Assembly: GCA_963971575.1 (NCBI GenBank)
Contig: OZ020618.1
Coordinates: 1,862,501 to 1,926,500 of the forward strand
Direction: 5' to 3'
DNA length: 64,000 nt
Source: Liopterus haemorrhoidalis
Lineage: Eukaryota; Arthropoda; Insecta; Coleoptera; Dytiscidae
Position numbers and translations under genes: made by a program. This document shows, piece by piece, positions 22,946-37,200 of the stretch. Numbering within the stretch: position 1 is the first letter of the stretch; the number at the start of each line of letters is the position of its first letter. The notes beneath the pieces were generated by a model. It was not told the origin of the DNA, did not search any database, and was given only the letters and a program-made list of their open reading frames with translations.

Positions 22946-23352
22946 TGCTGGAGGTCAAGAAACAACTTATCTTTTGCTATATTGGTCATTTAAGCGTAAT
23001 AATTGTTAAAAATCAAGTCTTAATAACATTTTAAATAAAATGAAAAATAATGGAAAATTTATTAAGACAATTTTTAATGTATAATTTATTTTAGTAAAAT
23101 AGGTGGCCAGGAAACATGGAGATTATATTTTTACTGACCGCCAGTATACAGGGTGTTATGTAAATGTCCGGCACAATTTAAAAGACAGCATGTAGAATGC
23201 AATAATTTTTCCTTTGCCAATTTTTTCTAAAATGTGAATTTCGTCCAAAAATAAACAAACAAAAAGATGCCCCAAATATTGAAAACCACTGACTTTTTTT
23301 TATTTTTCATATTAATCCAGAAGTTGTGTAGTTGCCATAGAGCAGACATACA
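22946..23352. other. non-coding DNA
   Basis: Starts with AGTGCTGGAGGTCAA, the word that also ends repeat R at 2275 and 5605. TATACAGGGTGTTATG near 23147 looks like a lone transposon end. No gene. Confidence 0.4.
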
Positions 23353-23532
23353 TAGGGTGACCATTTTCTTAAGAAGTCCTCACTTCCCAAATCATCTCCC
23401 AAAATCCAAGTGAAGAGCAAAAAAAAAGTCTTCACCTCCCAAATCCAAGTGAAGAGCAAAAAAAAGGTCCTCACCTCTAAAATGTTAAAATGCGGGACAG
23501 TCCCGCAAAATGGGGGACGAATGGTCACCCTA
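23353..23532. mobile_element. short hAT element with 40-bp minisatellite unit (two units)
   Basis: TAGGGTGACCATTTTCTTAA faces GAATGGTCACCCTA. A perfect 8-bp target duplication, gacataca, is at 23345-23352 and 23533-23540, which is the hAT hallmark. Inside are two copies of a GGAC/TCTTCACTTGGATTTGGGA-type unit on the opposite strand. Confidence 0.85.
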
Positions 23533-23540
23533 GACATACA

Positions 23541-24298
23541 TATTATATTTTTTTAACAAAATCGGAACAATAGTTTTAGATTATGACGTACACGTACTTC
23601 GATATTCTATTATTGAACTACAATTTTTTTTTTTTTCTGATCTCTAAACTGAACTAAATTCATTTTTTATTTTCTTAAATTATCACGAACTTACTTTTTA
23701 TAGATTTGAGTGGGTTTTTGCTAAACATAATGATCAAAAGCCTCATTTAATAGAAGTTGCTACATTTCAAAATCTATTTCCACTTAAACCGAAGAAACCG
23801 ACTATAGACTTGTTTAATCAATTTTAATATATTTTTTTAATACTGGTTTTAGTGCCCTTATAATTTGGTTTTTCTTCACAAAAAATACAGGGTGTTTCAA
23901 ATAAAAAATGTGTTTTTATAAAAATAAATCGTTTATTTGATGTTCAAATATTTTTTAATTTAATATCTTTATTTGTAGAATAAAACACTTCATCTTTCCT
24001 TTTTAACCTCCTTTGTATCTCTCATAATAAAGAAGATAGCAATGCTTAAATAGTTCCGAAAACCCTGTATAAACAACAAAATTCATTTGACAGTTGAGAT
24101 GATCTTGAAACGTCAATATTTCTGGGACACACTGTATATGATCTTGATACTCCTGTGGGGAGCATGGGATCTCCATGGAAGACCCCGTTTCTCGATTTTT
24201 TTCACTGCAATTAATAGATTATTTCGCATCTTTTAGTAATGATTTTTTCCAGGTACTCGTAAGTCTACCTCTATTTCCGTGTGGAATGAAGTCTAGAG
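23541..24298. other. non-coding DNA with a small TIR pair
   Basis: 23697-23790 resembles 40115-40190 (GTTTTTGCTAAACA...). 23887-24070 is bounded by TACAGGGTGTTTC and AAAACCCTGTA, a possible 184-bp TA-flanked MITE. Confidence 0.4.
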
Positions 24299-24624
24299 CA
24301 GTGTTTCTCAACAGGTGGTCCGCGGACCACCAGTGGTCCCCAGAAAAATTTTAGTGGTCCGCGAAAGTTTTTATATGTGTGTTTTACAGTTTTTAAAATT
24401 TTTTTATGCACATTTTTTATGTAAATAATTTATATTTTGTTTATTTTCTGTAAATTTTCTATAAAATTTCTGTGATTTTCTACAAATAAAATAAATGTAT
24501 TTAGTAGTACATTAAATATATTTGTTTTCTTGCAAAAAATGAACCAACAATTATTATTAGTGGTCCGCGTTATAAAATTATATATTATACTGGTCCGCGG
24601 TGCGTTTCTGTTTGAGAAACACTG
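24299..24624. mobile_element. hAT MITE with GTGGTCCGCG sub-terminal repeats
   Basis: CAGTGTTTCTCAACAGG faces TTTGAGAAACACTG. A perfect 8-bp duplication, gtctagag, lies at 24291-24298 and 24625-24632. Repeats of GTGGTCCGCGG lie under both ends. Confidence 0.9.
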
Positions 24625-24632
24625 GTCTAGAG

Positions 24633-25217
24633 CGATCTTTGCAGGGACTGAGTCATTTTTGGGCTAGATATGCCCTACCCATTTTTACTTGTAGTTATTC
24701 CTAACATCCTGACATTTGTGTATAATCAAAACATATAGTGCTGAAAATCTAGAAATAGAGCTTACATTATTTGCCCTATGCGCCACTTAAGTGTTGAGAA
24801 CCTGTTATTTTTTTTTAATTTATTTTTTTTATAGAAATTGAAATAAATATATTTTTGGTTAATTTGATTATTTTTATTGAAAATTATTGTTAAATTAGAG
24901 GATATTTTCATTTATTTTTGGGAGTTTTAGTAATATTTTTTATTTTTTTGTCGTAAAGTTCATTGAAATATTTTTTTATGCCACAGTTGGCAACAATTCA
25001 ATGACTTCTTTATTTTACGAAAGCGGCGAGATTTTCTGTCCATACAACATGCTTTTTCAAGAAAATATTTAGTTAAATCTAACTTGTGTGAAAAAGTAAA
25101 AGATATAAGATTGAAGATAATAATTATTAAACATAATAATGGTATCGTGGTGACAAGTTATCATCAATTTAATCATAAAATCACGTGCCTTTATGAATGC
25201 TTCGTTCAGAATTCAAA
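24633..25217. other. upstream region of PPP4R1
   Basis: AT-rich. It must contain the 5' UTR and probably the promoter, but no TATA, Inr or CpG-like element could be assigned with confidence. Confidence 0.35.
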
Positions 25218-25224
25218 ATGGCGG
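25218..25224 (+). CDS. PPP4R1: PPP4R1 coding exon 1 (7 coding nt)
   Basis: ATGGCGG followed by donor GTGAGT at 25225; encodes Met-Ala and one base of Asp. Upstream context caaaATGG is a good insect start. The rest of the exon is 5' UTR of unknown length. Confidence 0.8.
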
Positions 25225-28200
25225 GTGAGTGTTTGCCTTAACTTTAGAAACAAACCGTTTTTATGAAAGATAGAACGTTGACAGTTTTTGTTACTTTCAG
25301 ATATTTCTCTATTACCACGTGATGTTTTTGAAGATTCGGAAGATGGTAAGTGTTTGACAATTCATTTTTTTTTTATTTGTAAATTTTGTATTATGTTATT
25401 GAAAGTTAAACGCAGTAAGTTTATGGCGTGGTTGAATATGCGTATTATTCTATTTTGTTAAAACCTTTGTTTCTGTGTTTTTTCTGGTGTTTTTAGTGAA
25501 GTTTTCAGTGAAATTTTGACTTTTGTGGCAGTTTGCATCTTGTAGTTCTTAAGTAAGGTTAGATTGACAATCTACGTTTTTGATAATGGGTGTATTACTA
25601 ACTATACCTATTGATTTTGTATCAAATACTATTAGTTTTGTGTTAACTTCCAATAATATCACCCATTTATGTCAGAAATATGCAAAATTACATTAACAAT
25701 TAATTAAAAAAATTGTAAAATGGCTTATTCTAATCACATGTCATTGTAATATTTTTTTGTCAATTGATGGATCACTATTTAAAAAATAAAATCTGTGTAA
25801 AGTTCAATATTTATTTGGTTGGTAACACTTAACCGGTCAAAATAATACTTGTGACAAATATTTATGTATACTATTACACATAAAAATTGTATTTATGATT
25901 TATTTTATAGTTATTTCACAATTAATGCTATCGGAAAACTTTTGCGTTAAGTTTTAATCCTTCAGTTATGTATCGTAACAATTATAATTAAGAAGTACTT
26001 CGTTCTGATGTTCGATTGGTAACTCCCAGTAATTTTATGCTGGTTTTAAGAAGAGTGGAATCCAAAAAGTCGAATAATTTTTGCCCAAATCCATTAGATT
26101 TTTGTTAACAATAATTCTGAATCATTTAAATATGTTTCCAGGCTCATTTGGGCGTAAGGAGTTCAAAAATCAGATTGAAAATAATCCACTTTTGGTAGTT
26201 TTTGAGTTATAGTTGTTTTATATATATATACTTCTCTGTACACAACTTTTAAAACTACCTTCTGAAGTAAAAAGCGACAGAAATAGGTGAACACCTGTCT
26301 TTTGTTAGTTCTCACTTCCAACTATTATTTTGAAGTGACAGATAAGAGTTTGGTTATAATGAACAATTTATAAATATCGTTGAATTATGCTTATATTTAA
26401 TTTTAGTAACCATTAGGTATAGGGCAGTCTGTGAATTAGTGCAGTTGCGTCACTGGAAACTTCACATGGTTTTGTGACGTCATATTTAGTACATCTACAT
26501 AGCATCCATTTAACGAATGTAATATTCGTACGCTGTCACTTGTATCGAAATGAAATGAAAATATAAGAATAAGAACAGAATATAAACAAATAAACTATTC
26601 TAATAGGCTAAGTAGTCCTAAAAAGGGCTGATGTGATCCAAAAATATGATCAAAGAAAAGAAAATAGAAATACGTTGAATTTAACCTAAAATGCTATGCA
26701 CTACACACAATATCAAATGGAAATCTATAAGATATCTATAAGAAAATATATAACTAAACACAAAACTGCTAAATAAACAACTAAATAAAAAAGGTTTTTA
26801 GAGATTACTATAAGTTATATATGTGAACACAAGTATCAAAACACATTAGAGCATATTATAAAATGTCAAATATAAACATCGTTTTATTTAGCGATACCAA
26901 TACAAATGTATATATTAAATAAACACTTTTAAAATTTCTAAATCTTCAAAATGACTATCGAACACAAAATAAATTACTTCAAAAGGTATGTTTTAGTAAA
27001 ATAAAAGAGTGAAGAGCAATATTAGTCTATAATTCACATGCAAAAAAATTGATTTAGTTATTTTTTCGTTACTAAGTTTGTCATTGAAGTTATGACGAAA
27101 AATGACCAACTGCGTTGATTTAACGACAGACCTATAGTATAGTTTTTAATTACAAGACCAAATCTTGATAAGGATTATTAAAAATGTCTGAAAAAGTAAA
27201 ATAGTATAGCACAAATATAAATGTAAAGTTGGTATGCCTGAAAAAATATAGAAACTTCAAAGTCTGACTTGAGTTAGTTTAAAAAATTAGAGAGATGAAA
27301 TCAGAAACTAAATTAAAAACATCCAAATTTATTTAACCGAAAAGGAATCATTTTTCATCATGATAATGCACGTACTCACTCAGCAAAAATTCGATTTTAT
27401 CCTACAGTCTGTGCCAAACGGTTAAGCGGAACTAGATTTTGCAATCTAGTTACTTTCATCGTTTAAATCGTGCCTTTCGGCCGTTTTGTTTAAGCTTTGT
27501 AAATCATACTTACAATAAACATTTTTTGGTTAAGGTTAATATCATTTTAAAATGTAATTTTCTTTATATTTTGATTTTTTGTGTCAATCTTAATACAAAT
27601 TTCCCATTTATTTATTTTTTTTGTCATTAAAATATCTAAAAAAAAATATTTAATTTTGACATATGTCATTCGTTTCCATGGTTTCATTGTTGGAATTTTA
27701 AATTTTGACATCCCAACTTGAAAAATGAAATAACCCAAGCAAGGTCCCTTTTCGTGACAACCTAAAAGAACTAAATTCCCATTTAGTTCCGCTTAACCGT
27801 TTGGAACAGACTATATTTGCTTCAATGGGAGCAAATATTATTGTAGTATTTTGTTTTTAAAACTGTGAGGTATTGAAAAAGATCTTGATGGCATGGCTTT
27901 AATTGCAAAACCGGACATATTAACTAAACTATTATATTTCTTAGAAATTACGTTTTTAACGAATTTTATGATAATAACTAATAAAAAGTTATGTTTAATA
28001 TTTTAATTTTAAATTTATTTTAATTTCACTCCGGTATTGCAAATAATTTATGTATTAGTAAGAGGTGCGGCAAAATAATCTTAGATTAGCTATCAGTAGA
28101 TTTATTTGTCACTAGGGATTTCCGAAAATAAGGATAAAACAGACGAAAAAATATTTGCGCATGTTTCTTGTGTAATAGACCGGGAGCTCATGACATTTTT

Positions 28201-31200
28201 TGGAGGAGAGAATATTTACCCTGTGACAACAAAAAAGGGATGGTACTAAACCCCTGCACGCTTTCCGGTCATAGGGAAAATTGCATTTCCACTTGCACAA
28301 AATTTTTGTGTTTTTCTCTGATTTAATATTGCTTGCCCTTTTGTCAAAAGAAAGTTATAACAAATTTAAAGTCTTTTAATTATATATGATGGACAATATG
28401 ATGTGTTCGTTATTAATTTTACAATTGTTATTTTATTTCGTGACTATTAACTAAGCTCTGATGAAGATTTAAAATAAAAATCGAAACGTTAGCGAAGTTA
28501 ATAAATTTGTTTTTATTTTCTGACTGGTCCGAATCCCATTACCTTCAACTATAATAATTTAAAACATTAATCGTAGAAATAAAAAAATAATAAAGCATTG
28601 AAAAAATAATAATAAACAAAAGAAAGAAATTTTTTTTACATACTTTCATCAAAACTTAATATTTTTTAAAATAATTATTTTTCTGCTACTAATAATTTTA
28701 ATTTATATTATTTTTGTGTAAACATCAATTAACAACTATTATTATCAGGCGTTATATGTCAATATACACTTCGGTGAGCTTCGGAATATTTCGTTACATA
28801 TCGGAATCTCGCTTTAAATTTGTTTTTGACGTCATAGCACGCACCCACGCAGGGACACACTTTGGCGTATTATATTATAGATAAAATAAAGTAAAATTCG
28901 GTAAAACTGCTTTTAAAACCGATTTTTTTAAAAATATTTTATACCTTTTGTGTAATTAAAATTTTATTTAGATGTTATTTTATATTTCGAATACATTTTT
29001 GGGACCTTTGGTTATTTCCTGGTTTCACCGTTTGAGAACCACTGATTTGTTATTGGTACACGCCCTCTTAATAATCTGTGTAGGTTTTGTAATACAAATC
29101 CAAATATAACTAAATACTGTGGGAGTTTTAGCCTTCAACACCTTGATCTGTTAAGTGTCACATCTTTCCCATTATCTTGTACATCAATTGATGTTTACAT
29201 TTTTTTTTTTAAATCTTCCCATGGAGGTTTTTATTTTCATGCTCCTACTATGCTGTTGTAGCATTTTTATTTTTGGCTGAAATAATTCATGAGCATTAGG
29301 AATTGGTTCTTATTGATAGAAAAATTAATTTAAAAAAATATATTTAAAATATTAATTATTATTTTTATGAAAAAATATTAATTAAAATAATAATTTAGGG
29401 TTTGTGCCGTACATGGAACATTATGATTCTACATTATGTTACAAAAGAAAATGATTCCGTATTATTTGCTCGTCAATTGCTAGGTGTTCTTCATTAGGGA
29501 TTAAAAGCAGTCGCCCTCGAATTGTTGAAAGAAAAGGTATCTTCTAGTTGTCCTTTCTCAATAAATTCAGAGTTATCCTTGTGCAAATTCTACTTCATAT
29601 CCTCAAATCTATTGCAGCCCATTACTTGAGATACTGCAGGATCCATTGCTGTGTATGTGGCATATATGACCATTCATGAATTAACGTTTTGATTTAGTTT
29701 TAAAAGTAAAATAAAAAATAAAAATCGGAATGTACCATATATGGCACACTATGTAAAGGGTTAACTAAGCTTTCAGAAACCGGCCCTATAAATTACTAGA
29801 TTTGAAAATCTAGTTCGGCTTAGACGGAATAAGCTACAACTAGACTCTAACACGAAAATTACTAATAAATTTAAAAAATATATATATATTATGGGTAAGA
29901 ATGGATAATATTATTTTTTTAAATTGACTTGAAAATTGATTTGGTGAACTTTAAATGTGGGGAAAATCTCGATATAAAGACCAAAATCACAAAAAAATTC
30001 TTTAGTAGCATAAAAAATATTATACTAATTCAGTCTATAATGAAAATTTCTTAAGAATTGGTTTGGTGAATCTCAAAACTTAATGGTGCAAAACTCCGAA
30101 CTCAAAAACAAACAAAAAATTATAGTAGCATAAAAAATATGTTATATTAGCTCAAAAAGATTTTTTTCTTGTTTAAAATATTTTTTTGTAAGATTGGTAA
30201 TACTGAAAACGTATACCACACCCGAGGCGCAAGCCCGTATTGATTGCTAAAAACTACCGTAAAGTGGCGCCCTCACGACGTTCGCGGCGGCGCTGTAAAT
30301 AAACCACGCCGATGTACGTCTTTCCTTGTACCCGGCCCAACGCTTCTCATAGAATTCTTAAAAAACTATCAAAAAATACAAAATAAAAACAAATAAAGAC
30401 TAAAATTTAATTATTTAATAGTGTAATTGTTTAATTAATCAGTGTTTTATTTAGTGGAATTTGTTTGTGTATTGTGTTTTTGTGATTTTGGATATATGGT
30501 AAATATTACGGCATGTTATTGATTTTATTTTAGTTTTTTTGATTTTTCATTTAATTTGTTTGAATAAAGTTTATTCACCTTCATATAATGACCTTTGAGA
30601 AAGAAATTAATATATCCTTTGACGATAGGTGGGAGTGTTGTCGGTTTTGAGGGATGGGCCAAGATTTTAGTCTCAATGACTTTAGAACGAATACTTCCGC
30701 TTTACACATTTCCAACATGCTTCCATCCTAATTGAGGTACGATATTTTAAAGAAAATCATCGAAAAACACAAACAAAATTATAACAATTTTCTTAGATTT
30801 ATACAGGTAAACGCCTTTTTTACTTTTCAAATCCTACTCCACATTTTCTGAGTTTAAAGGACTTGGATCCTTTGGAAATTATTGTTATATAGCTTCTACC
30901 CCCAAATAGCCAAAGATGATCTTATTTATGTATTAAAATTTCGTTGTATATTGGCAAACGCCTTTTTGCGATTCCAAAACTTGAAATTGCTATATCTTTT
31001 GAGTTTGTTGGATTTAAATACTTTGAAAGAATATTTTTATATAGCTTCCACAAATGCTCTAATAGCCATTTATGCTCTTACGTATTAAATATTCGTTGTC
31101 TATTGGTAAACTCATTTTTTCTATTCCAAAACTTGAAACATATATGTCTTTTGAGTTTAATGGATTTGGATTCTTTGGAAAATATTTATATATAGCTTTC

Positions 31201-34200
31201 ACAAATGCCCTAATAGCCATTGATGATCTTAGTATATATTAAATATTCGTTGTCTTTTGGTAAACTCATTTTTTCTATTCCAAAACTTGAAACAGATATG
31301 TCTTTTGAGTTTAATGGACTTGAATTCTTTGGAAAATATTTATATATAGCTTTCACAAATGCCCTAATAGCCATTTATGCTCTTGGTACGTATTTAAGTT
31401 TCGTTGTCTATTGGCAGACGATTTTTTTTCCATTCCAAAACTTGAAATAGATATGTCTTTTGAATTTAATAGGTTTGGATCCTTTGGAAAATATTTATAT
31501 TTAGCTTCCACCAATGCACTAATAGCCATTTATGCTCTTAGTATATATTAAATATTCGTTGTATATTGGTAAACGCCTTTTTTCCATTCTAAAACTTGAA
31601 ACTTGTCTTTTGAGTTTAATGGATTTGGATCCTTTGAAAAATATTTTTATACTATTAAATTTTCATTGTCTATTGGCAAACGAATTTTTTTTTCTTCAAA
31701 AACTTGAAGCAGCTATATTTTTTAAATTTGTTTGACTAAGATCTTTTGGAAAATATTTTTAATTTGCTTCTACAATTGCCGTAATAGCCATTGATCCTCT
31801 TGGAATGTATTAAAGATTCGTTGTCTGTTGGAAAACGCCTTTTTCTATTCCAAAGCTTGAAACTGGTAAAATATCTTATGTCCTAATAGCTATAGAGGCT
31901 ATTATTTCTATACACAATTGTTGCTTATTGGTATACGCCTTTTTTGCCATTCCAAACCTTGAAACTGGTCTTGTTTTTGAGTTTGATGGACTTAGTCCGT
32001 TTGGAAAATGTTGAAATAGTTTCCACAAGTGTCCCAATAGCAAAAATTTTCACACCTTCGTTGTTTGGATGTGTTTTGATCGATATTTTTCTATTTCAGA
32101 CTTTAAAACATTTTTTTAATATTTAATACATTTAGGTCCTTAAGAAAATGTTTTATAGAAAGGTCTTAATAGCATAGTTAATCCACCTCCACCTATTTTT
32201 GCTTTTACTTTCTATAAAAAGCCTTTTCTAATTTTTGAAATTAAAATTGCTTTGGCTATACATCGAAATCAATGATTTTGTAGAATCAGCTTTCCTAATT
32301 TTTATTTAAATTAACCTAATCTTTCTAGATTGAAAAATATCTTTTTTAAAATTATTTTCGAATTAGGTTAGTCTAGTTAAACATTTGCCAACTTATTTGA
32401 TAAACATATTTTCTAATAACTTTTGAGAAAAATAAAATCATGTGTCTGCTTTAAAGCGTAGAATAATTCTCTTATCGAATTAAATGCTTAGTCCTAACTC
32501 AATATCTTCAGCAAAAAAATTTCTGCATCAATTTCTTCAGGTGGAGTTATTGAATATAAATATTAGATTTTCCCATGTATTTGCAGTGAAATGACGTGCA
32601 AATCATCCATTTTCCATTAAATTGTGCTTCAAACTGGATTTTTTGTAAAGATGGTCAGGTTATTGAAATGATTTAGATATTGTCTTCACGGGGTTTTGTT
32701 CTCTTTTCTTCGAAGGAGAACTTGCGTAGCTCCAATAGCCCAATTGGCAAGCCACATACTTTTCGGCATAAGACAGAAATAAATGCTGTGTTGGGCATGG
32801 TCTGGGGGGTCTTCCAAAAAAATTGCCAGATAGTTTAGGTAGACCTGACAACGATTTAGGACGTCTCATCTACATGTGGGTTGGTCTTTTGGTACGTCCT
32901 AGGTGAACCAGTTTTGAAGGGTGTGTCTGTTCCTACTTCTACGTGGTTTTGTCCTGTATAATTTTCTTGAAGGATGTGTCCTTGTTTAGCTCCAAACACC
33001 AATTCGTGGTAGTCCTTTTAATAAATAAATTTCATGAGTTGTTCTTGGTTCTGCCAGAAGTTTGTCAGACCCGTTAAGTAGATCTGATAACGATTTAAGG
33101 CAGTGTTTCTCAAGCTTTCTGTATTAGCAACACAATTTCGAACTGTACTTGGATATTTAAAAGAAGTCGTAACCAAAATTCATTGTATTGATGCATTTTT
33201 TGGACAATCATATAAGGAAATTGAAGTCTGTGTTTCCACGTGGTTTTGTTTTCTTTATTCCTCGGGAAGGAGTTTTCTATGGCTGTATTCAGACCTATTT
33301 TTTGTAGGGTTTCTTTACGCATGAAAATAAACAAATAACAAGAATCTGGTAGAAAAGGGTAATTTTATATAAATTAAATTAAACTATGTTTTATTTATTT
33401 AATTTCTTTGATATACAGTGTATAATCGGTTCTCGAACAGTTTGGTTTTCTAACAATTCGATTCTCGAGCAACTTTTTAGTTCAAATGAAGTTTCGGTTG
33501 TCATTCGGTTATCGAACATGTTTTTAGTCCTTTGCCGAACATAATGCCGAATAGTTTCGGTTCTTGAACCTCCTTAAAACGGAATAAGCCGGAGAACTAA
33601 GAGTCCATTGTAATACATATTGAAATATGTTTTTGTCAAGTCATTTTAAACCTGGCGTCCTCTTAAATATTGCCAGGCCCTTGAAATAGATCTGATAACA
33701 ATTTAATAGAGTCACTAACTCTTTACGTCGTTTTGTACTCTTTTATTGTCTTCAAGGGGAAGTTTTGGCATATCTGTATAGCCCAATTGGAGATCTACTT
33801 GGGTTTCTGATTAAATCTAGCGTCCTCTTAAATATTGCCAGGTCCCTGAAATAGAACAATTTAACAGAGTCATTATCTCTATACGTCGTTTTGTGTTCTT
33901 TTATTGTCTTCAAGGAGAAGTTTTGGCAAATCTGTATAGCCCAGTTGGAGATCTACTTGGGTGACTGATTAAATCTGGCGTCCTCTTAAATATTGCCAGG
34001 TCCCTGAAATAGATAGAACAATTTAACAGTCATTATATCTTTACGTTGTTTTGTGTTCTTTTATTGTCTTCAAGGAGAAGTTTTGGCATATCTCTATAGT
34101 CTAGTTGGAGATCTACTTGGGTGACTGATTAAATCTGGCGTCCTCTTAAATATTGCCAGGTCCCTGAAATAGAACAATTTAACAGAGTCATTATCTCTAT

Positions 34201-37200
34201 ACGTCGTTTTGTGTTCTTTTATTGTCTTCAAGGAGAAGTTTTGGCAAATCTGTATAGCCCAGTTGGAGATCTACTTGGGTGACTGATTAAATCTGGCGTC
34301 CTCTTAAATATTGCCAGGTCCCTGAAATAGATAGAACAATTTAACAGTCATTATATCTTTACGTTGTTTTGTGTTCTTTTATTGTCTTCAAGGAGAAGTT
34401 TTGGCATATCTCTATAGCCCAGTTGGAGATCTATTTGGGTTTCTGATTAAATCTAGCGTCCTCTTAAATATTGCCAGGTCCCTGAAATAGATAGAACAAT
34501 TTAACAGAGTCATTATCTCTTTACGTCGTTTTGTGTTCTTTTATTGTCTTCAAGGAGAAGTTTTGGCATATCTCTATAGCCCAGTTGGAGATCTATTTGG
34601 GTTTCTGATTAAATCTAGCGTCCTCTTAAATATTGCCAGGTCCCTGAAATAGATAGAACAATTTAACAGAGTCATTATCTCTTTACGTCGTTTTGTGTTC
34701 TTTTATTGTCTTCAAGGAGAAGTTTTGGCATATCTCTATAGTCTAGTTGGAGATCTACTTGGGTGACTGATTAAATCTGGCGTCCTCTTAAATATTGCCA
34801 GGTCCCTGAAATAGAACAATTTAACAGAGTCATTATCTCTATACGTCGTTTTGTGTTCTTTTATTGTCTTCAAGGAGAAGTTTTGGCAAATCTGTATAGC
34901 CCAGTTGGAGATCTACTTGGGTGACTGATTAAATCTGGCGTCCTCTTAAATATTGCCAGGTTTCTGAAATAGATAGAACAATTTAACAGTCATTATATCT
35001 TTACGTTGTTTTGTGTTCTTTTATTGTCTTCAAGGAGAAGTTTTGGCATATCTCTATAGCCCAGTTGGAGATCTATTTGGGTTTCTGATTAAATCTAGCG
35101 TCCTCTTAAATATTGCCAGGTCCCTGAAATAGATAGAACAATTTAACAGAGTCATTATCTCTTTACGTCGTTTTGTGTTCTTTTATTGTCTTCAAGGAGA
35201 AGTTTTGGCATATCTCTATAGTCTAGTTGGAGATCTACTTGGGTGACTGATTAAATCTGGCGTCCTCTTAAATATTGCCAGGTTTCTGAAATAGATAGAA
35301 CAATTTAACAGTCATTATATCTTTACGTTGTTTTGTGTTCTTTTATTGTCTTCAAGGAGAAGTTTTGGCATATCTCTATAGCCCAGTTGGAGATCTACTT
35401 GGGTTTCTGATTAAATCTAGCGTCCTCTTAAATATTGCCAGGTCCCTGAAATAGATAGAACAATTTAACAGAGTCATTATCTCTTTACGTCGTTTTGTGT
35501 TCTTTTATTGTCTTCAAGGAGAAGTTTTGGCATATCTCTATAGCCCAGTTGGAGATCTATTTGGGTTTCTGATTAAATCTAGCGTCCTCTTAAATATTGC
35601 CAGGTCCCTGAAATAGATAGAACAATTTAACAGAGTCATTATCTCTTTACGTCGTTTTGTGTTCTTTTATTGTCTTCAAGGAGAAGTTTTGGCATATCTC
35701 TATAGTCTAGTTGGAGATCTACTTGGGTGACTGATTAAATCTGGCGTCCTCTTAAATATTGCCAGGTCCCTGAAATAGAACAATTTAACAGAGTCATTAT
35801 CTCTATACGTCGTTTTGTGTTCTTTTATTGTCTTCAAGGAGAAGTTTTGGCAAATCTGTATAGCCCAGTTGGAGATCTACTTGGGTTTCTGATTAAATCT
35901 GGCGTCCTCTTAAATATTGCCTGGTCCCTGAAATAGATAGAACAATTTAACAAAGTCATTATCTCTTTACGTCGTTTTGTGTTCTTTTATTGTCTTCAAG
36001 GAGAAGTTTTGGCATATCTCTATAGCCCAGTTGGAGATCTATTTGGGTTTCTGATTAAATCTAGCGTCCTCTTAAATATTGCCAGGTCCCTGAAATAGAT
36101 AGAACAATTTAACAGAGTCATTATCTCTTTACGTCGTTTTGTGTTCTTTTATTGTCTTCAAGGAGAAGTTTTGGCATATCTCTATAGCCCAGTTGGAGAT
36201 CTATTTGGGTTTCTGATTAAATCTAGCGTCCTCTTAAATATTGCCAGGTCCCTGAAATAGATAGAACAATTTAACAGAGTCATTATCTCTTTACGTCGTT
36301 TTGTGTTCTTTTATTGTCTTCAAGGAGAAGTTTTGGCATATCTCTATAGTCTAGTTGGAGATCTACTTGGGTGACTGATTAAATCTGGCGTCCTCTTAAA
36401 TATTGCCAGGTCCCTGAAATAGAACAATTTAACAGAGTCATTATCTCTTTACGTCGTTTTGTGTTCTTTTATTGTCTTCAAGGAGAAGTTTTGGCAAATC
36501 TGTATAGCCCAGTTGGAGATCTACTTGGGTGACTGATTAAATCTGGCGTCCTCTTAAATATTGCCAGGTCCCTGAAATAGAACAATTTAACAGAGTCATT
36601 ATCTCTATACGTCGTTTTGTGTTCTTTTATTGTCTTCAAGGAGAAGTTTTGGCAAATCTGTATAGCCCAGTTGGAGATCTACTTGGGTGACTGATTAAAT
36701 CTGGCGTCCTCTTAAATATTGCCAGGTTTCTGAAATAGATAGAACAATTTAACAGTCATTATATCTTTACGTTGTTTTGTGTTCTTTTATTGTCTTCAAG
36801 GAGAAGTTTTGGCATATCTCTATAGCCCAGTTGGAGATCTACTTGGGTTTCTGATTAAATCTAGCGTCCTCTTAAATATTGCCAGGTCCCTGAAATAGAT
36901 AGAACAATTTAACAGAGTCATTATCTCTTTACGTCGTTTTGTGTTCTTTTATTGTCTTCAAGGAGAAGTTTTGGCATATCTCTATAGCCCAGTTGGAGAT
37001 CTATTTGGGTTTCTGATTAAATCTAGCGTCCTCTTAAATATTGCCAGGTCCCTGAAATAGATAGAACAATTTAACAGAGTCATTATCTCTTTACGTCGTT
37101 TTGTGTTCTTTTATTGTCTTCAAGGAGAAGTTTTGGCATATCTCTATAGTCTAGTTGGAGATCTACTTGGGTGACTGATTAAATCTGGCGTCCTCTTAAA

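Noticed and set aside
30882..32126. Series of 60-83-codon frames
   Set aside because: They repeat the same peptide blocks in register with the 150-bp tandem units.
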